From Thermoplasmata archaeon (GTDB taxonomy: Archaea; Thermoplasmatota; Thermoplasmata; Thermoplasmatales; Thermoplasmataceae), in the NCBI GenBank assembly GCA_021819605.1, contig JAKAQT010000069.1, positions 1 to 8,499 on the forward strand: DNA of 8,499 nucleotides, given 5' to 3'. Positions within the stretch are counted from its first letter, which is position 1. Each line of letters starts with the position of its first letter. The notes under the pieces were generated by a model that saw only the letters and a list, made by a program, of their open reading frames with translations, was not told where the DNA came from and made no database searches. A program made the translations under genes and the position numbers. This document shows positions 5,468 to 8,499 of the stretch, piece after piece.

Positions 5468-7213
5468 ATGAAGGTTCTCGTTTTTGCAAAACAAATCCCG
5501 GATGTGAACAGCATCAGGTTCGATCCAGCCACAAACAGGATTGTCAGGGAAAATGTCCCGCTCTCAATGAACTCATTTGACAGGAAAGCCGTTGAGGAGG
5601 CCATCAGGATGAAGGAGAAATTTGGCTTTAAAACCGTGGTGGCGAGCATGGGTCCTCCTCAGGCTGCTGATATCCTGAACGAATCCCTGAGGATGGGAGC
5701 AGACGAGGCTTATCTCATAACAGACAGGAAATTCGGTGGTTCTGATACACTGGCAACATCCAGAATACTTGCCAGATTTGCTGAAATGATAAAACCTGAC
5801 ATAATCCTTGCAGGCAGGTATTCACTTGATGGTGAAACGTCGCAGGTGCCGCCTGAGGTATCAACAATGCTGGGATACAGCTTCAGATCATCTGTTTCAA
5901 AAATTGATATTGATGCAGCGGAAAATACCATTGTGGTTGACCAGGACCGTGAAAATGGGATTGAGAGGTACCGGGTTAAGATTCCGGCGGTGCTTTCTGT
6001 GAGTGAAAAGATAAACAGGGCAAGGGCTGTGAAGCCCGGCGTTCCTGACATGATGGATCGCGTAGTCAGAGTAGATTCAGCGTGGCTCGGCCTTGACATA
6101 GATGGAAGGGAATTCAGCCCCACTGTGGTGACTGGCACAAAGCCCATGGAGAGTTCCAGAAAGGTTTCAATGCTTGAATTTGACCATAAAGTTTATGGCA
6201 GGATCATCGAACTGATGAAATCAGCAAGATCAAAACCTTCCGGGGACAGTGCAGAATTCCATATGCCTCCATATGTGAATGGAAATCCTGTGGTTCTGGG
6301 AGTTGCCGTTGGCGATCCGCAGACGGCCATGGAAATTGCATCAAGAATCTCCCAGATAGCTTTGCAGCATCCCATGAACGTGGCCGTAATTGGAAACATT
6401 CCTGCTGATAAAATGAAAGGAATTCCATGCCATGACCTTTACTATGTGGATTCACGGGACTATATGTCACTGGCAGCCTCAGTCATTGATTTCATAAGGC
6501 AGCATGGACCTGCATACATTGTGTTCCCGTCCAATTCCGATGGAAGGGATGTGGCTTCTGTGGTTGCAGCAGAACTTGGCCTGGGCCTCACCGCAGACTG
6601 CGTTGATCTGCAGGTGGAAGACGGGAGGCTCATGCAGTACAAGCCTGCCTTCGGAGGCAGCATAATTGCAAGCATATACTCCAGGAAAACTCCCGCAATG
6701 GCCACAGTCAGGCCTGGAATGTTCAGGAGTGTCAGATCTTTGAAAGAGCCAAGAATCCATGAGTTTCCTTCAGGCCGTGGATCAGGGCAGGAACTCATTG
6801 AGACCATACCAGTTCCATCGGAATACAGGCCCCTCAATTCAAGCGATGCCGTGATCGCCATAGGCAGGGGCATCAAGAAACGTGATACCGTGAAAGAGGT
6901 GCTGAAGCTTGCAGATGCGCTTAATGCATCGGTGGGCGCAACAAGGCCAATGGTGGACATGAATTTTCTTCCTAGGCAGCAGCAGGTAGGCCTCACAGGA
7001 ATGTCCATCTCGCCCGCTTTCTATGTTGCCCTTGGCATATCGGGCCAGGCAAATCATGTGGTCGGAATAAGATACGTCGGGAAGATTCTTGCAGTGAACA
7101 GCGACCCATCTGCAGAGATATTCAAATATTCAGATTACGGCGTTGTCTGTGATGTGAATGAGTTCATCGAGGGATTCCTGAGCTATCTCGGGAAGAATCC
7201 GTGGAAAGGATGA
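5468..7213 (+). CDS. etfBA: Electron transfer flavoprotein, beta and alpha subunits fused in one chain
   Basis: ETF takes electrons from flavin dehydrogenases (for example acyl-CoA dehydrogenases) and passes them toward the quinone pool through an ETF dehydrogenase. Some ETFs bifurcate electrons. The 581 residues equal a whole beta (about 1-250) plus a whole alpha (about 270-581). Beta features: MKVLVFAKQIPD at the N-terminus, FDRKAVEEA (37-45), a nucleotide-binding DGETSQVPPE (121-130), and IERYRVKIPAVLSV (165-178). The linker is about 240-270. The alpha part ends with the FAD domain: GATRP (490-494, usually GASR), QQVGLTGMSISP (505-516), YVALGISGQANH (519-530), AVNSDPSAEIFKYSDYGVV (542-560). 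FAD binding therefore looks intact. Gln-to-Leu in QVGxTG and Asn in place of Gln before H530 are mild departures. It has its own leaderless promoter and ends exactly where the convergent methylase gene ends. Fused ETFs are known from Thermoplasma and Sulfolobus relatives. No ETF dehydrogenase or ferredoxin partner lies in view, so bifurcation cannot be judged. Confidence 0.95.
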   Translation: MKVLVFAKQIPDVNSIRFDPATNRIVRENVPLSMNSFDRKAVEEAIRMKEKFGFKTVVASMGPPQAADILNESLRMGADEAYLITDRKFGGSDTLATSRILARFAEMIKPDIILAGRYSLDGETSQVPPEVSTMLGYSFRSSVSKIDIDAAENTIVVDQDRENGIERYRVKIPAVLSVSEKINRARAVKPGVPDMMDRVVRVDSAWLGLDIDGREFSPTVVTGTKPMESSRKVSMLEFDHKVYGRIIELMKSARSKPSGDSAEFHMPPYVNGNPVVLGVAVGDPQTAMEIASRISQIALQHPMNVAVIGNIPADKMKGIPCHDLYYVDSRDYMSLAASVIDFIRQHGPAYIVFPSNSDGRDVASVVAAELGLGLTADCVDLQVEDGRLMQYKPAFGGSIIASIYSRKTPAMATVRPGMFRSVRSLKEPRIHEFPSGRGSGQELIETIPVPSEYRPLNSSDAVIAIGRGIKKRDTVKEVLKLADALNASVGATRPMVDMNFLPRQQQVGLTGMSISPAFYVALGISGQANHVVGIRYVGKILAVNSDPSAEIFKYSDYGVVCDVNEFIEGFLSYLGKNPWKG

Positions 7214-8254
7214 TCACGGCTTCTGGAACACAAACACATACTCGTGCTTGAAGACATAGAATCCTGACTTGAGCGCCCTGTATCTCCAGAGGTTTTCGCT
7301 GCTTCTCTTGCCCCGGGTGTTCTGGATGTCCTTCACAATTATTCCCTTAATCTTCATATTCAGGGAGGCTACGGCATCCATGCACCTGAATCCAAGTGGC
7401 ACTATCTCTCCGCCACGGTACGTATCGCCGATGACCAGGCCCATATAGCCTTCACTTTTCAGTACCCCAATGGACTTTTTCACTATCTGCGTGAACCGTG
7501 ACATGAAGCTCTCCATGTCCGGGGAGGTGCTTAGATCACCCTGATCATCTGAAAACCTGATTATGTCCCAGTAGGGGGGATGCAGCAGCACCATGTCAAA
7601 GCTGGATATTCCATTCCTTTCCATCACAGGCGCCAGATCAACAGTGTATGAATCCCCCAGAATTAACTCCGTTCTTGCTCCGTCGTGCGGCAGTGATTGC
7701 ACAGCCTCTCTCGTCCTCGAATAGACCTCTGGGTTTATCTCGATTCCAACAGAGTTTCTCATCATTCTGATGGCTTCAATCAGCGTTGTTCCTGATCCAC
7801 AGAATGGATCAAGGATCCAGTCAGAGGTCCTGGTATACCTCATCATCAGCTGGTGTGGAATCTGCGGGACGAAATTTCCCCAGTACCATCCCCTGTGCCC
7901 TGACTCCCTGTCACGCTTCCCAAGTATCCAGAGGCTGTCTGTCCTGATCTCGTTGTAGGCCTTCCACAGATTTATGTTCAGCTCCAGTGAACTGGCACTT
8001 CCGGAACTGCCAATATCCTTTATGACAGATCGTATGTAATAATGTGCCCGATCAATCCCCCTGGATCCGAGAATCCTGTGCATATGGTCAAGAATTACTG
8101 ACTTCAATGGCTCCGGAACCTCATCAGCAAGCTGGATAGCACTGGCAGTTTTTTCCTTTATCTTATTGAGATCGCCCTCTGCAAGAAGGCTTTCACAGAG
8201 AAAATGCAGTTTCTTTAGAGGTTCTGCAGTTATATTTTCAGAAGTTATTGACAT
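7214..8254 (-). CDS. DNA methylase-like SAM-dependent methyltransferase (N4/N6 type), orphan
   Basis: This 346-residue protein has an N-terminal helical region (about 1-100) without recognised motif, then an amino-methyltransferase domain. Visible marks are: WYWGNFVPQIPHQL (123-136) before motif I; motif I DPFCGSGTT (149-157) for S-adenosylmethionine; acidic GIEINPE (170-176) as motif II; LGDS (199-202, D201) as motif III; motif IV HPPYW (225-229); LVIGDTYRGG (273-282); and the C-terminal HEYVFVFQK typical of the DNA_methylase N4/N6 family. Motif I precedes motif IV. The catalytic motif normally begins with Ser, Asn or Asp, but here it begins with His. No restriction enzyme or specificity gene is nearby, so it would be a solitary methylase; an RNA or other substrate is possible. 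The start at 8254 lacks a Shine-Dalgarno sequence but has an AT-rich promoter-like element upstream. The gene is convergent with, and touches, the ETF gene. Confidence 0.85.
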   Translation of the reverse strand: MSITSENITAEPLKKLHFLCESLLAEGDLNKIKEKTASAIQLADEVPEPLKSVILDHMHRILGSRGIDRAHYYIRSVIKDIGSSGSASSLELNINLWKAYNEIRTDSLWILGKRDRESGHRGWYWGNFVPQIPHQLMMRYTRTSDWILDPFCGSGTTLIEAIRMMRNSVGIEINPEVYSRTREAVQSLPHDGARTELILGDSYTVDLAPVMERNGISSFDMVLLHPPYWDIIRFSDDQGDLSTSPDMESFMSRFTQIVKKSIGVLKSEGYMGLVIGDTYRGGEIVPLGFRCMDAVASLNMKIKGIIVKDIQNTRGKRSSENLWRYRALKSGFYVFKHEYVFVFQKP

Positions 8255-8278
8255 TTGAGGCTTGTTAGTTATTGATTG

Positions 8279-8289
8279 TAAAATTTTAA
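8279..8289 (-). promoter_or_regulatory. Possible AT-rich promoter element of the methylase gene
   Basis: On the minus strand, TTAAAATTTTA lies about 25-35 bases before the ATG at 8254, inside a strongly AT-rich intergenic stretch (about 8255-8335) that contrasts with the neighbouring genes. This spacing would give a leaderless or very short-leader mRNA. It is a weaker TATA match than the one before the ETF gene. Confidence 0.4.
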
Positions 8290-8354
8290 GATTTGCAAAG
8301 AAATAGAAATTTGCTTTCAGTTTTTTCCTGAATTAAGGGAATGAAGATCAGGTG

Positions 8355-8389
8355 ATCCTGTCTTCCAGCCATGAAACATCTGACAGGAT
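8355..8389 (-). repeat. Inverted repeat just after the Rieske-like gene, candidate terminator hairpin
   Basis: Perfect 8-base arms ATCCTGTC (8355-8362) and GACAGGAT (8382-8389) flank a 19-base loop. On the minus strand the repeat begins 13 bases after the stop codon of the Rieske-like gene, and a moderately T-rich stretch follows. It could aid 3'-end formation or serve as a protein site before the methylase promoter. No strong T-run follows, so terminator function is uncertain. Confidence 0.35.
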
Positions 8390-8402
8390 ATCGCGGCTGC
8401 AG

Positions 8403-8499
8403 TCAGAGCTCCACCATTACCTGGCCATTTTCCACCTTGGTTTTGAATGAATGAAGAGGGGCTATATCTCCTGATCCCTCCGGTGGGCTGATCACGGAA
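8403..8499 (-). CDS. Rieske-type [2Fe-2S] protein, C-terminal fragment
   Basis: The minus strand is open from the window edge to a TGA at 8403-8405 and encodes 31 residues plus stop. They read approximately SVISPPEGSGDIAPLHSF, then KTKVENGQVMVEL. This pattern (PPxG...PLxxF.vkvxxGxVxV) is the usual end of small Rieske ferredoxins and of nitrite-reductase small-subunit-like domains, where the final strands follow the second cluster-binding Cys-x2-His. The cluster ligands lie outside the window and cannot be checked. Such proteins carry electrons for oxygenases or respiratory chains. It lies on the same strand as the methylase, 148 bases upstream, with an inverted repeat between, so co-transcription is doubtful. 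Confidence 0.65.
   Translation of the reverse strand, partial: SVISPPEGSGDIAPLHSFKTKVENGQVMVEL

Noticed and set aside
6460..7008. 182-codon open frame on the minus strand opposite the ETF gene
   Set aside because: It lies wholly antisense to the FAD-binding half of a well-conserved ETF and shows no recognisable domain; it is a codon-usage shadow.
8315..8330. T-run on the plus strand as a terminator
   Set aside because: No plus-strand gene runs into this point; on the minus strand, where the neighbouring genes lie, it is an A-run.

Overview
The window looks like chromosomal DNA from a thermoacidophilic archaeon of the Thermoplasmatales or a close relative. The evidence is: a Nob1-type PIN nuclease with a C-terminal zinc ribbon (an archaeal/eukaryotic rRNA-processing enzyme); TATA-like elements about 24 bases before start codons with no Shine-Dalgarno sequence, as expected for leaderless archaeal transcripts; an electron transfer flavoprotein whose beta and alpha subunits are fused, as known in several thermoacidophilic archaea; a very large, cysteine-free secreted S53 (acid) protease; and heavy use of AGG for Arg and ATA for Ile. 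The order-level assignment is inference.

Layout, left to right. (1) 1-1022, plus strand: C-terminal part of an acyl-CoA synthetase-like ANL enzyme, cut by the window edge and with several degenerate motifs. (2) 1074-4007, plus: a 977-residue membrane-anchored S53 peptidase with pro-domain, complete catalytic set, four C-terminal repeat domains and a C-terminal membrane anchor. (3) 4075-4578, plus: Nob1. (4) 4585-5175, plus: a cyclase/kynurenine-formamidase-family metallohydrolase only 6 bases after Nob1, possibly with its own promoter inside the end of nob1. (5) 5176-5467: gene-free stretch with a short inverted repeat and the promoter of the next gene. (6) 5468-7213, plus: fused EtfB-EtfA. 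(7) 7214-8254, minus: an orphan DNA-methylase-like protein, convergent with and directly abutting the ETF gene. (8) 8403-8499, minus: the last 31 codons of a small Rieske-type iron-sulphur protein, cut by the window edge.

The genes do not form one obvious pathway. ETF, the acyl-CoA synthetase-like protein and the Rieske-like tail all suit heterotrophic fatty-acid or amino-acid oxidation and electron transfer, and the protease would supply peptides from outside the cell. No mobile element, CRISPR array, tRNA or rRNA is visible. I see no clear novel multi-gene system. The best leads are substituted calcium-site positions in the protease, substituted catalytic motifs in the ANL enzyme, and the unusual HPPY motif IV in the methylase.
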